Assembly: GCA_902761635.1 (NCBI GenBank)
Contig: CACWLG010000014.1
Coordinates: 1-64,000 of the forward strand
Origin: Oscillospiraceae bacterium
GTDB lineage: Bacteria; Bacillota; Clostridia; Oscillospirales; Oscillospiraceae
Direction of reading: 5' to 3'
DNA: 64,000 nucleotides
Positions within the stretch are counted from its first letter, which is position 1, and the number at the start of each line of letters is the position of its first letter. The translations under genes were made by a program, and so were the position numbers. The notes below the pieces were generated by a model. It had not been told where the DNA came from and did no database searches. It worked only from the letters and a program-made list of their open reading frames with translations. Positions 1 to 8,052 of the stretch are shown one piece after another.

Positions 1-93
1 CTTGAGGTACACAAAGTACATCTGCGAAAAAGTGCCTTTATCAGAACCCAAATTTTCTCAGGATCTGCTCTTGCCGAATTATGCGGTATTGCC
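1..93. repeat. MITE-like foldback element, copy A (truncated by window start)
   Basis: These 93 bases are identical to 27168-27260 and match the complement of most of 29941-30074. The right terminal inverted repeat ends in GGTATTGCC. The left half lies outside the window. The complete copy at 27101-27260 shows that the element is a near-palindromic foldback of about 160 bp with no coding capacity. Perfect identity to copy B suggests recent mobilisation or conversion. Confidence 0.8.
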
Positions 94-114
94 CTAAAAG
101 GACGCAAAAACCAG

Positions 115-143
115 TTGACCGGGGGAAGGGAAAATGATATGAT
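115..143 (+). promoter_or_regulatory. Sigma-A-type promoter of the carboxypeptidase pair
   Basis: TTGACC at 115-120 is followed after 17 bases by TATGAT at 138-143, close to consensus. It lies 38 bases before the ATG at 182, which has a GGGAGGA ribosome binding site. This is inferred from sequence only. Confidence 0.6.
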
Positions 144-181
144 AACATGTATCAAATCGCGTTAGTTTATGGGAGGACAGC

Positions 182-1081
182 ATGAAAAACCGTGTTGGAA
201 GAGCTATCATCGGCATCCTCGCCCTGGTTCTGTTCGGCTTTTATACCTACCGGCAGGAGCAGATCCATTGGCACAGCGCCGATGTGGAATCCTGGGGCCC
301 GGCGACCGGCCTGCATCCTGAGGGCTTTGAAGCCGGCGTCGACATGAACGCCGAACAGCAGCAGGCCCCTGTCCAGATGAACTTCACAACGCCGGAGCCC
401 GCAATGCCCGCCGTGCCGGAGGCACCCGCCGAGCTGACGGAGCCGACGCCGGAGCCGCTGCGCTTTGACCTGAGCGACTGGAAGTACATGCTGGTCAACG
501 GCGACCACTCCATCGACCAGTATGAGCCGGAGAACCTGGTCTATCTCAACATGACCGCCGACGAGACGGATCTCCAGACCTCCTATAATCCCAACCGCAT
601 TGCCGTGGACGCGCGCATTGCCGAGCCGCTGCTGGATATGGCGCTGGGATGCAAGGCGGCGGGCCTGCCGGTTTTCCTGTCTTCCGGCTACCGCAGCTAT
701 TCCGAGCAGGCGGCGAACTTCACCCGCATCTGCCAGAATAACGGCATCACGGACGGCAAGGATGCAAACGGCCACTACATCACCATGCCCGCCGGATGCA
801 GCGAGCACCAGACGGGACTGTGCTGCGACATCACCGACCGTTACCGCGAAATCAAGAACGACGAGATCTTCCAGACCGATACCTTCCGCTGGCTGCAGAA
901 TCACTGCGCCGACTACGGCTTTATCCTGCGCTTCCCAACCGGGAAGGAGGATATCACCGGCGTCATGAACGAGGGCTGGCATTTCCGCTACGTAGGCCTG
1001 GACGCCGCGCGCTATATCATGGATAACGACCTCACCCTTGAGGAATTCTGGCAGCAGTTTGGAGACGGCATAAACGTATGA
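182..1081 (+). CDS. VanY-like D-alanyl-D-alanine carboxypeptidase (peptidase M15)
   Basis: This is a 299-residue peptidoglycan-trimming enzyme that should remove the terminal D-Ala from muropeptide stems outside the membrane. Residues about 8-23 form one hydrophobic segment (membrane anchor), followed by a Pro/Glu-rich linker to about residue 95 and then the M15 domain. The zinc and catalytic motifs are present: SGYRSY (Arg171), SEHQTG with His209 and Asp216, and EGWH with Glu264 and His267. GGGAGGA sits 5 bases before the ATG. The stop overlaps the next ATG (ATGA), so the two M15 genes are translationally coupled. Confidence 0.88.
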   Translation: MKNRVGRAIIGILALVLFGFYTYRQEQIHWHSADVESWGPATGLHPEGFEAGVDMNAEQQQAPVQMNFTTPEPAMPAVPEAPAELTEPTPEPLRFDLSDWKYMLVNGDHSIDQYEPENLVYLNMTADETDLQTSYNPNRIAVDARIAEPLLDMALGCKAAGLPVFLSSGYRSYSEQAANFTRICQNNGITDGKDANGHYITMPAGCSEHQTGLCCDITDRYREIKNDEIFQTDTFRWLQNHCADYGFILRFPTGKEDITGVMNEGWHFRYVGLDAARYIMDNDLTLEEFWQQFGDGINV

Positions 1082-1929
1082 TCAAAACAAAAATCGGAAT
1101 CCTGCTGGCAGCATCCTGCCTGGTGCTGACGGCAGGATGCGCAAAACGGGAGAAGAGCGCCATTGTGCCGCCGCTCCCGACTCCGTCGGAAGCGGTCGAG
1201 ACAGCGGCTCCCACGCCGACGCCCGTTCCCACGCCGACGCCGATCCCGAAGAACGAGCTGCCGCCCCTCCCGGATGTGGACATCAACAGCTGGGAGTTCC
1301 TGTACGCCGGTCCCCATTGCGGCGTCGGGCGCTATCACCCTCATGTGGGCAATTTTGAGGGCCAGTACCTGGATGAACGCTGCATCGACGCCGCAAACGA
1401 GTTCATGGCCGCGGCACGCAACAGCGGCTTTGAGGTTTACGCCTGCACCGCTTACCGCAACTGGGAGTACACCACCTTCTGGTACGAGCAGGAAATGTTC
1501 AAGTACGGCGAGTTTGACTACGAGTACAATCACTTCCTGCCCGGCGCCTCCTATGAGGCGGCAAAGCACGGTTTTGCCGCCGGCTGCAGTGAGCATTCCA
1601 CCGGCCTCGCCTTCGACATCACGGACGAGTCGGTCTATTGGGCGGACATGAACTACAGCAACGTCCACGACGAGACCGTGGCCGGTACCCCCGTCTGCAA
1701 GTGGATGGACGAGCACTGTGCCGAGTACGGCTTCATCGTCCGCTACCCGGCGGACAAGGCGGAGATCTACGGCATGGCCTGCTACCCCGGCCACTACCGC
1801 TATGTGGGTAAGGAAGCTGCGAAGTACATCATGGACAATCACCTCTGTCTGGAGGAATTCCTGGCCCTCTACGGCAAGACCTTCCGCGGCGTTAACTACG
1901 TCAACGAATACACTGTGAGAGCACAGTAA
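1078..1929 (+). CDS. M15-family carboxypeptidase-like lipoprotein lacking the usual catalytic Glu
   Basis: This 283-residue protein has a lipoprotein signal (LTAGC, Cys21) and a Pro/Thr repeat linker (TPTP units, residues about 43-57), then an M15 domain. Arg127, the SEHSTG motif (His173, Asp180) and the last zinc His239 are kept. The ExxH motif of M15 enzymes reads YPGH here, so Tyr236 stands where the catalytic Glu is expected. The usual SGYR is TAYR. It is therefore a paralogue of the upstream enzyme that may bind D-Ala-D-Ala stems without cleaving them, or use altered chemistry. It is co-transcribed with the upstream gene, overlapping by 4 bases, and followed by a strong terminator. Confidence 0.8.
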   Translation: MIKTKIGILLAASCLVLTAGCAKREKSAIVPPLPTPSEAVETAAPTPTPVPTPTPIPKNELPPLPDVDINSWEFLYAGPHCGVGRYHPHVGNFEGQYLDERCIDAANEFMAAARNSGFEVYACTAYRNWEYTTFWYEQEMFKYGEFDYEYNHFLPGASYEAAKHGFAAGCSEHSTGLAFDITDESVYWADMNYSNVHDETVAGTPVCKWMDEHCAEYGFIVRYPADKAEIYGMACYPGHYRYVGKEAAKYIMDNHLCLEEFLALYGKTFRGVNYVNEYTVRAQ

Positions 1930-1943
1930 TAGGCGAAAAAAAG

Positions 1944-1975
1944 GGCGCGCTGTATTGTTGCAGCGCGCCTTTTTT
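1944..1975. terminator. Bidirectional rho-independent terminator
   Basis: GGCGCGCTG (1944-1952) pairs with CAGCGCGCC (1961-1969). An A-run precedes the stem and a T-run follows it, so it can stop transcripts of the carboxypeptidase pair and of the converging minus-strand genes. Confidence 0.85.
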
Positions 1976-1979
1976 GTCT

Positions 1980-2384
1980 TCAATATTTCCGGCTCAGGAC
2001 CAGATAGGAGATATAGTACGCGGCGAGCAGCAGGCACACGGAATAGCTCAGCACCAGCTGCACGGTCTCCTGTCCCTTGACTGCGGCGACTATTGCGGCG
2101 ATGCCCTCTGCGATCACCGTAATGTAGCCTGCCCAGGACCAGCTTTTCATGCGCAGGAAGCGGTTGCGCTCGTCGCTGACCTCGGTGTCTATCTTTTCGC
2201 GGTACGCAGGGTCCCGGCGGTACCGGAGATTGCGCGCGATTTGCAGCAGCCCCACGGCAATGAGGCCGCCGCCCATTCCGGCATAACGGGTGGAATCAAG
2301 CTTCCCCGTCACGGAGAGGATCAGCAGCGCCGCGCCGAGGACCACCCAAAACACACTTAAAAACAGCCGTTTGTTGTCATACAT
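1980..2384 (-). CDS. Small four-TM membrane protein next to an Xre regulator
   Basis: This 134-residue protein has four predicted hydrophobic segments (about residues 7-25, 34-48, 83-103 and 108-130). A cytosolic loop between the second and third carries SDERNRF-type residues. Small integral membrane proteins with a DERN-like loop encoded directly behind a Cro/CI-type regulator are common in Firmicutes (DUF2178-like). Their function is not known. The ATG is 3 bases downstream of the regulator stop, so the pair forms one short operon. No enzyme motif is visible. Confidence 0.7.
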   Translation of the reverse strand: MYDNKRLFLSVFWVVLGAALLILSVTGKLDSTRYAGMGGGLIAVGLLQIARNLRYRRDPAYREKIDTEVSDERNRFLRMKSWSWAGYITVIAEGIAAIVAAVKGQETVQLVLSYSVCLLLAAYYISYLVLSRKY

Positions 2385-2387
2385 GGC

Positions 2388-2585
2388 TCATTCCTCCTCA
2401 AAAATGAAAACATCTTCGATCGTCATGCCAAAGAATTTCGCGATCTTCCAGGCCAGCAGGATGGAGGGGTTATAGCGTCCGTTTTCCAGAGAGCTGATCG
2501 TCTGCCGGGAGACGCCCATCTGCCTGGCAAGCTCCTCCTGCCGGATGCCCCTTGCGCTGCGGATTTCCTCTATCCGGTTCTTCAA
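2388..2585 (-). CDS. Xre/Cro-CI family transcriptional regulator
   Basis: This small DNA-binding protein has 65 residues from the TTG start. A helix-turn-helix (EELARQMGVSRQTISSLENG) fills the first two thirds and a short acidic tail ends in FEEE. TTG at 2585 is chosen because GGGAGGTGATCC lies just before it on the minus strand. The ATG at 2636 would place the ribosome binding site inside the gene. A perfect 10-bp inverted repeat lies immediately upstream, over the predicted transcription start, so autorepression is likely. The co-transcribed membrane protein is the probable partner. Confidence 0.85.
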   Translation of the reverse strand: MKNRIEEIRSARGIRQEELARQMGVSRQTISSLENGRYNPSILLAWKIAKFFGMTIEDVFIFEEE

Positions 2586-2601
2586 CGGATCACCTCCCAT
2601 G

Positions 2602-2623
2602 ATTGTAAAGCTTGCTTTACAAT
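2602..2623. promoter_or_regulatory. Operator palindrome for the Xre regulator
   Basis: ATTGTAAAGC (2602-2611) and GCTTTACAAT (2614-2623) form a perfect inverted repeat with a 2-base spacer. It sits between the -10 box and the ribosome binding site of the regulator gene. Confidence 0.75.
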
Positions 2624-2626
2624 CAG

Positions 2627-2655
2627 AGCATAGCACAGGCAGAACGGGATGTCAA
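2627..2655 (-). promoter_or_regulatory. Promoter of the Xre regulator operon
   Basis: On the minus strand TTGACA (2655-2650) is followed after 17 bases by TATGCT (2632-2627). The expected start point falls at the edge of the operator palindrome. Confidence 0.75.
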
Positions 2656-2759
2656 GTGCCCTTTACATTTTGCGTTAGCCCGGCCCCTGCATCGAAGGAA
2701 GCGGAGGATCGGCATCAGCACAATTTTCGCTAAACACGTAATTGTGCCGAATTTTAGTG

Positions 2760-2788
2760 TTGAACAGGAAAGATAAATATGATATAGT
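2760..2788 (+). promoter_or_regulatory. Probable promoter of the glycan locus
   Basis: TTGAAC (2760-2765), a 17-base spacer and TATAGT (2783-2788) lie in an AT-rich stretch. They leave a leader of about 135 bases before the first glycan gene. A second TTGACA at 2803 has no well-placed -10 box. Confidence 0.6.
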
Positions 2789-2847
2789 TAGCAATGATTC
2801 TTTTGACATCAGAATGGTATATCATGACACTGAATTAATAGATTGTC

Positions 2848-2901
2848 CCAGATCCCGGCGAAACGGGGGCGGCGGCTTTCGCCCCGGCATAACGGATCTG
2901 G
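2848..2901 (+). promoter_or_regulatory. Structured 5' leader of the glycan operon
   Basis: CCAGATCC (2848-2855) pairs with GGATCTGG (2894-2901), and an inner GC-rich stem can pair CGGGGGCG (2864-2871) with CGCCCCG (2880-2886). No T-run follows, so it is not a plain terminator. I do not recognise a known riboswitch class. It may be an attenuation, antitermination or stability element. Confidence 0.4.
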
Positions 2902-2929
2902 AAAGTGAGTTTTCACGTAAAGAGGTCTT

Positions 2930-4939
2930 ATGGATACGAAGGAAAACAAGTTCTTTAAGCTGAAGCATTGGAAGGTCATGGCGCTTTGCCTGATGATCTG
3001 CGATGCGTTTTCCGTATGCCTGGCGTACTTTCTGGCACTTTGGCTGCGCTTTGACGGGGAGTATTCGCAGATTCCGGCGCGCTATATCACACCTTTTTCC
3101 AAGTTCATCCTGCCCTATGCCGTCGGCGCGATCCTGGTTTTCTGGATTTTTCACATGTACCGCGGCATGTGGCGCTACGCCAGCTATACGGAGCTGATCC
3201 GCACCTTCTGCGGCTCGGCCACGGCATCACTGCTGCATACGGTTCTCATCACGCTGCTGTTCCGAAAAATGCCGATGTCCTATTATATCTGGGGCGCCGG
3301 GGCGCAGTTCGTGTTTCTGCTCATGCCGCGCTTTGCCTATCGCCTGCTGCTGTTTTACAAGGTCAACGCCTTTAAAAACAACCAGAAGAGCGGCCGCGTC
3401 ATGATCATTGGGGCCGGTTCAACCGGACAGATGCTTCTGCGCGATATTTCCCTCTCAAGAGACATGAACGATAAAGTGGTCTGCTTTATCGACGATAATC
3501 CCAATAAATGGAATCGTTTTATCGAAAGCGTTCCCATCGTCGGCGGACGGGAGGATATTCTTGTTGCCGCTGAGAAATACAAGGTCAACAAGATCTACTA
3601 TGCCATTACCTCCGCAAGCGCTGAGGACAAGAAGGAAATCCTCGGCATCTGCAGCGAGGCCGGCTGCGAGCTCAAGCAGATCCCGAGTATGGCCCAGGTC
3701 GCCATGGGCAGGGTGTCAGTCAGCGCCATGAAGGATGTAGCCATTGAAGACCTGCTGGGGCGTGAGCCGATCAGGGCGGATCTCACCGAGGTCTTCAACT
3801 ATATCCACGGAAAGGTCGTCATGGTCACGGGCGGCGGCGGCAGCATCGGCTCGGAGCTCTGCCGGCAGATCGCGGCCCATGAACCCAGACAGCTCATCAT
3901 TTTCGATATCTATGAAAACAACGCCTATGCCATCCAGCTGGAGCTGAAAAAGAAGTATCCCGATCTGAAGCTGGAGACACTGATCGGCTCCGTGCGCGAC
4001 AGCCGACGCCTGATGGACGTTTTCGCCGAATACCACCCGCAGATCGTCTATCACGCGGCAGCCCACAAGCATGTGCCGCTGATGGAGGACAGCCCCTGCG
4101 AGGCCATCAAGAATAACGCCATCGGTACATACAAAACCGCCTATGCCGCCATGCTCAACGGCTGCGAACGCTTTGTGCTCATCTCCACGGACAAGGCCGT
4201 TAACCCCACCAATATCATGGGAGCCTCCAAGCGCCTTTGCGAAATGATCATCCAGAGCTTTGACGCGAAGATCAAGGCAGGCCAGGCAGCGCAGATCCCG
4301 CAGCTTTTCACCCATGTTGAGGATGAAGACGTGGACCCGGACAAAACCGGCGAGATCTTTAAGAATATCAGGACGGAGTTTGTGGCGGTCCGCTTCGGCA
4401 ATGTGCTGGGCTCCAACGGCTCTGTAATTCCGATTTTTAAACGCCAGATCGAAGAGGGCGGCCCGGTCACGGTGACGCACCCTGATATCATCCGCTATTT
4501 CATGACCGTCTCCGAGGCGGTGAGCCTCGTGATGCTGGCAGGCACCTATGCCAAGGGCGGCGAGATCTTTGTGCTTGACATGGGAAGCCCCGTGAAGATC
4601 GACACCCTGGCCCGCAACCTCATCAAGCTCTCGGGCTATAAGCCGGATGTGGATATCAAGATCGTCTACTCCGGTCTTCGCCCCGGCGAGAAGCTGTATG
4701 AGGAAAAGCTGATGGCTGAGGAAGGGCTGCGCAGGACGGACAACGACCTGATCCATGTGGGCTGCCCGATCCCCTTCGACACCGATCATTTCCTTGGGGA
4801 GATGAGTGCGCTGATGACAGCGGCATACCGCAACGACCGGGAGATCCGGAGGCGCGTGGCCGATCTGGTGCAGACCTATCATGTGACCAATCCCGAGGTC
4901 ACGATCGTCAAGGACGCAAGGTATGTCGCGCTGACGTGA
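2930..4939 (+). CDS. Membrane-bound UDP-sugar 4,6-dehydratase (PglF/CapD-like)
   Basis: This 669-residue protein of the FlaA1/CapD/PglF family should convert UDP-GlcNAc to UDP-4-keto-6-deoxy-GlcNAc, the first step to bacillosamine-type sugars. It has about four N-terminal membrane segments (residues about 15-125), a CoA-binding-like Rossmann region (MIIGAGSTGQ near 155), then an extended SDR domain. The SDR domain has the nucleotide motif TGGGGSIGSE near residue 300 and the family motif STDKAVNPTNIMGASKR near 420. It is the first gene of the glycan operon, and a probable partner aminotransferase follows two genes later. Length is usual for the full family. Confidence 0.87.
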   Translation: MDTKENKFFKLKHWKVMALCLMICDAFSVCLAYFLALWLRFDGEYSQIPARYITPFSKFILPYAVGAILVFWIFHMYRGMWRYASYTELIRTFCGSATASLLHTVLITLLFRKMPMSYYIWGAGAQFVFLLMPRFAYRLLLFYKVNAFKNNQKSGRVMIIGAGSTGQMLLRDISLSRDMNDKVVCFIDDNPNKWNRFIESVPIVGGREDILVAAEKYKVNKIYYAITSASAEDKKEILGICSEAGCELKQIPSMAQVAMGRVSVSAMKDVAIEDLLGREPIRADLTEVFNYIHGKVVMVTGGGGSIGSELCRQIAAHEPRQLIIFDIYENNAYAIQLELKKKYPDLKLETLIGSVRDSRRLMDVFAEYHPQIVYHAAAHKHVPLMEDSPCEAIKNNAIGTYKTAYAAMLNGCERFVLISTDKAVNPTNIMGASKRLCEMIIQSFDAKIKAGQAAQIPQLFTHVEDEDVDPDKTGEIFKNIRTEFVAVRFGNVLGSNGSVIPIFKRQIEEGGPVTVTHPDIIRYFMTVSEAVSLVMLAGTYAKGGEIFVLDMGSPVKIDTLARNLIKLSGYKPDVDIKIVYSGLRPGEKLYEEKLMAEEGLRRTDNDLIHVGCPIPFDTDHFLGEMSALMTAAYRNDREIRRRVADLVQTYHVTNPEVTIVKDARYVALT

Positions 4940-5036
4940 CAGCTCCCGGCAGAGAAAAGGAAACACGTTTCAGACATTCCGATGTTCTTTCCGCCTGTGT
5001 GAGGCGAAGGAGCTTTCGGGCATGGAGGTGAGCACA

Positions 5037-6068
5037 ATGAAAAAGGAAGCAGAAAACGCAGGAAAGCTCCGCAGGTGGGCGCTCAAGCTGCTGCTGGTGC
5101 TGTTTGATATTTTTGCGGTCAACTTTTCGTATTATATGGCTCTGGTCCTGCGCTTCTACGTAAACCATGAGTTTCATCTGGCCGGGACGCTCTTTATGCC
5201 CCTGTTTCTGAGGTTTGCCCCTTACTATACAGTCTGCTGCATCATCGTCTTCTGGCTCTTCAAGCTCTATAACGGCATGTGGAGATATGCCGGCTTCAAC
5301 GATATAAACCGCGTCATATGGGCCAATGCCGTCACCTGCGCCATTCAGGTTTTCGGTACGCTGCTCTTTATCCGCCGCATGCCCACGACCTATTATGTGC
5401 TTGGCGCGGCGATCCAGTTTGTCCTGATTTTTGCAAGCCGCTTCTCCTACCGGCTTTTTTCGATCGAGTTTTCCAAATTTGCACAGGGGAAAAACGCTGC
5501 GGTCAAGGTTATGATCATCGGCGCGGGCGAGACGGCGCGGATGCTTCTGCGGCAGCTCGAGAGCGACGCACACAATGTGCAGCAGCCGGTCTGCGTCCTG
5601 GATTGCAGAAATCTGGAGAGCGGCAGACTCTTTAACGGTCTGCCCGTTGTCGGCGGACTGGACCGTCTGGAGGAGGCCAGCGCCAAATATGGCGTCAAAA
5701 GCGTGATCCTGGCGGACGCCGTCATGCCGCAGGAAACGAGGGAGCAGATCCTCGAACGCTGCGGGCGTCTGGGCCTTGCAGTACAGGACTTTTCGCTGTA
5801 TTCCTCCGGCGGCAGTCCTCTGCGCAGTATGCTCTCCTATGTGAACGGACCGCTGTCGATCAGGGTGGACGGAAATTCCCGGGACTACGAAAACGGAGAG
5901 AAGGCGCTTGCCGATCTGCCCGGGAGATACGGTGTTCGCGCCATCAGCGCGGCAGCCGACAGAGTGCTGATCGAGATCGAGCGGGACAGCGCCGTCCAGA
6001 GCAATGCCGATGAGGCGTGGGCGCGTGATTATAAAAAGACGACAGGGGAAGACGTCAGCTTCTTCTGA
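5037..6068 (+). CDS. PglF/CapD-like membrane protein without the dehydratase domain
   Basis: This protein has 343 residues from ATG 5037, chosen because GGAGGTGA sits 6 bases upstream (the ATG at 5022 overlaps that site). It repeats the first half of the upstream gene: four membrane segments with an NGMWRYAGF loop, then a Rossmann-like region with MIIGAGETARMLLR. The SDR dehydratase domain is missing. In its place is a tail of about 80 residues with no recognised motif. It cannot catalyse 4,6-dehydration by itself. It could be a non-catalytic partner or regulator of the full dehydratase, formed by duplication and loss. Confidence 0.75.
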   Translation: MKKEAENAGKLRRWALKLLLVLFDIFAVNFSYYMALVLRFYVNHEFHLAGTLFMPLFLRFAPYYTVCCIIVFWLFKLYNGMWRYAGFNDINRVIWANAVTCAIQVFGTLLFIRRMPTTYYVLGAAIQFVLIFASRFSYRLFSIEFSKFAQGKNAAVKVMIIGAGETARMLLRQLESDAHNVQQPVCVLDCRNLESGRLFNGLPVVGGLDRLEEASAKYGVKSVILADAVMPQETREQILERCGRLGLAVQDFSLYSSGGSPLRSMLSYVNGPLSIRVDGNSRDYENGEKALADLPGRYGVRAISAAADRVLIEIERDSAVQSNADEAWARDYKKTTGEDVSFF

Positions 6069-6100
6069 GCGGCGGTTCAGAGTGGGATAGGAGAATGAAC

Positions 6101-7411
6101 ATGACGGATTTCAAGTCAGATCCACGCTTTGCCGGGATCGAAGCGTTTGAGAAAAAGGTTTGGCTTTCCAGCCCCACGATGCATGGGGATGAGCAGCACT
6201 GGGTAGATGATGCGATCCGGACAAACTGGGTTTCGACCGTCGGCGCAAACATCAATGAGGTCGAAAAGCAGATCGCGGACTATGTAGGCTGTAAATATGC
6301 CGTGGCGCTTTCTGCAGGCACGGCGGCGCTGCACCTGGCCACAAAGCTCGCGGGAGAGCGCCTGTACGGGCAGGCGCGGCCGAATGAGGGGACGCTCCAG
6401 GGGCACCGGGTCTTTTGCAGCGACACAACCTTTGACGCCTCCATCAACCCCGTTGCCTATGAGGACGGCGAGGCTGTCTTTATTGATACTGAATATGACA
6501 CCTGGAACATGTGCCCGGAGGCACTGGAGAAGGCCTTCTCGTTTTACCCGGACACGAAGCTGATCGTGGTCGCCCACCTGTACGGTACTCCCGGCAAGAT
6601 CGAAGAGATCCGGCGCATCGCAGACCGCCACGGCGCTCTGATCGTGGAGGACGCGGCGGAATCGCTGGGCGCGCGCTATCTCCTGAACGGCAAATGGGTC
6701 GAGACCGGTACGCTCGGCGATTTCAACTGCATCAGCTTCAACGGCAACAAAATCATCACCGGCTCCGCCGGCGGCATGTTCCTGACCGACAACCTGGAGG
6801 ACGCCAACAAGGTGCGCAAATGGAGCACCCAGAGCCGTGAGGCGGCCCCCTGGTACCAGCATGAGGAGATCGGCTACAACTACCGCATGTCGAACATCAT
6901 CGCAGGCATCGTGCGCGGACAGATGCCGTATCTGGCGGAACATATCGACCAGAAGCGGGCGATCTGGGAGCGCTACGAGAAGGGTCTTGCGGATCTGCCG
7001 GTCAAAATGAACCCCTGGGATCGGGAAAAGAGCGTTCCGAACTTCTGGCTGAGCTGCCTGATCATCGACAAGGATGCCATGGCCCCGCATGTGCGGGGCG
7101 AGCAGGACGAGCTGTGGACCCATGAACCCGGCAAGAGCAGCCCGGGCGAGATCCTGGCGGCGATCGCCGCCTTCAATGCGGAGGGGCGCCCGGTCTGGAA
7201 ACCGATGCACATGCAGCCGATCTACCGCACCCATGCCTTCATCACGGCCGAGGGCAACGGGCGCGCCCGCAGCAACGCTTACATAGCCGGCACCGGCATC
7301 GACGTCGGAGCGGACATTTTCCGGCGCGGCCTGTGTCTTCCGAGTGATAATAAAATGACACCCGCGCAGCAGGACCGGATCATTGAGATCATACACAGGT
7401 GCTTCAAATAA
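6101..7411 (+). CDS. DegT/DnrJ/EryC1/StrS sugar aminotransferase (PglE-like)
   Basis: This 436-residue PLP enzyme should transaminate a 4-keto-6-deoxy nucleotide sugar, probably the product of the dehydratase two genes upstream. Typical features are LSAGTAALHLA, VEDAAESLG, and the PLP-lysine region SFNGNKIITGSAGG. The later WKPMHMQP block and the RGLCLPS block near the C-terminus are also typical. ATG 6101 is preferred over 6095 because AGGAGA ends directly at 6094. The pairing with the dehydratase and the later NeuD-like acetyltransferase suggests UDP-bacillosamine synthesis. Confidence 0.86.
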   Translation: MTDFKSDPRFAGIEAFEKKVWLSSPTMHGDEQHWVDDAIRTNWVSTVGANINEVEKQIADYVGCKYAVALSAGTAALHLATKLAGERLYGQARPNEGTLQGHRVFCSDTTFDASINPVAYEDGEAVFIDTEYDTWNMCPEALEKAFSFYPDTKLIVVAHLYGTPGKIEEIRRIADRHGALIVEDAAESLGARYLLNGKWVETGTLGDFNCISFNGNKIITGSAGGMFLTDNLEDANKVRKWSTQSREAAPWYQHEEIGYNYRMSNIIAGIVRGQMPYLAEHIDQKRAIWERYEKGLADLPVKMNPWDREKSVPNFWLSCLIIDKDAMAPHVRGEQDELWTHEPGKSSPGEILAAIAAFNAEGRPVWKPMHMQPIYRTHAFITAEGNGRARSNAYIAGTGIDVGADIFRRGLCLPSDNKMTPAQQDRIIEIIHRCFK

Positions 7412-7424
7412 GAGGAGGTAGCGT

Positions 7425-8012
7425 ATGGACCTTAAAAGAGTTTGGTATTCTTTTCGCCTGTGGACATTTGTTTCTGCCGAGAAGCGCGCGGATTATCTGC
7501 GGAAGAACCATGTGTATGCCGAAATCGGGGAAGGGTGTTCGTTTCAGAGCAGAAAGGTTCCGCTTTACCCAAACCTGATCCGGATTGGGAACCATGTGAG
7601 AATGGCTGGGAATGTCTCCTTCCTGACCCACGATATGACACACAATGTCCTGAACAAATATAAGAACGGTAATCTGCGGGAGAATGTCGGATGCATCCGT
7701 ATCGGAGACAATGTCTTCGTGAGTTCAGGGGTCATTATTCATCAGGGCGTGAGCATTGGAGACAATGTGATTATTGGAGCCGGGAGCGTGGTCGAAAGTG
7801 ACATACCGTCCAATTCTGTTGTGAGCGGTTCGCCGGCTTGTGTTAAATGTTCATTGGATGTTTTATACGCCATTCGCAAAATGCATCCCTCTTATCCGGA
7901 AGGGATGAAGCTCAGAAACGGCGATTTTGCGACAGAGGAAGCAGCAGAATACTTATGGACTGAATTTGACAAGAAGCACCGTCCGAAAACGACGGAACCG
8001 TCAAATAAGTAA
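7425..8012 (+). CDS. Left-handed beta-helix acyltransferase (CatB/maltose acetyltransferase type)
   Basis: This 195-residue hexapeptide-repeat acetyltransferase carries the coils IRIGDNVFVSSGVIIHQGVSIGDNV (broken here across residues about 85-110), then VIIGAGSVVESDIPSNSVVSGSPA. It likely O- or N-acetylates a sugar of the repeat unit using acetyl-CoA. An AGGAGG ribosome binding site precedes the ATG. Base composition drops in AT-rich direction here relative to the aminotransferase upstream, a sign that the next four genes were acquired as a block. Confidence 0.8.
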   Translation: MDLKRVWYSFRLWTFVSAEKRADYLRKNHVYAEIGEGCSFQSRKVPLYPNLIRIGNHVRMAGNVSFLTHDMTHNVLNKYKNGNLRENVGCIRIGDNVFVSSGVIIHQGVSIGDNVIIGAGSVVESDIPSNSVVSGSPACVKCSLDVLYAIRKMHPSYPEGMKLRNGDFATEEAAEYLWTEFDKKHRPKTTEPSNK

Positions 8013-8052
8013 ACGCGCGGAACTAACTTATAGATCAGGGAAGTGTTAAGCC

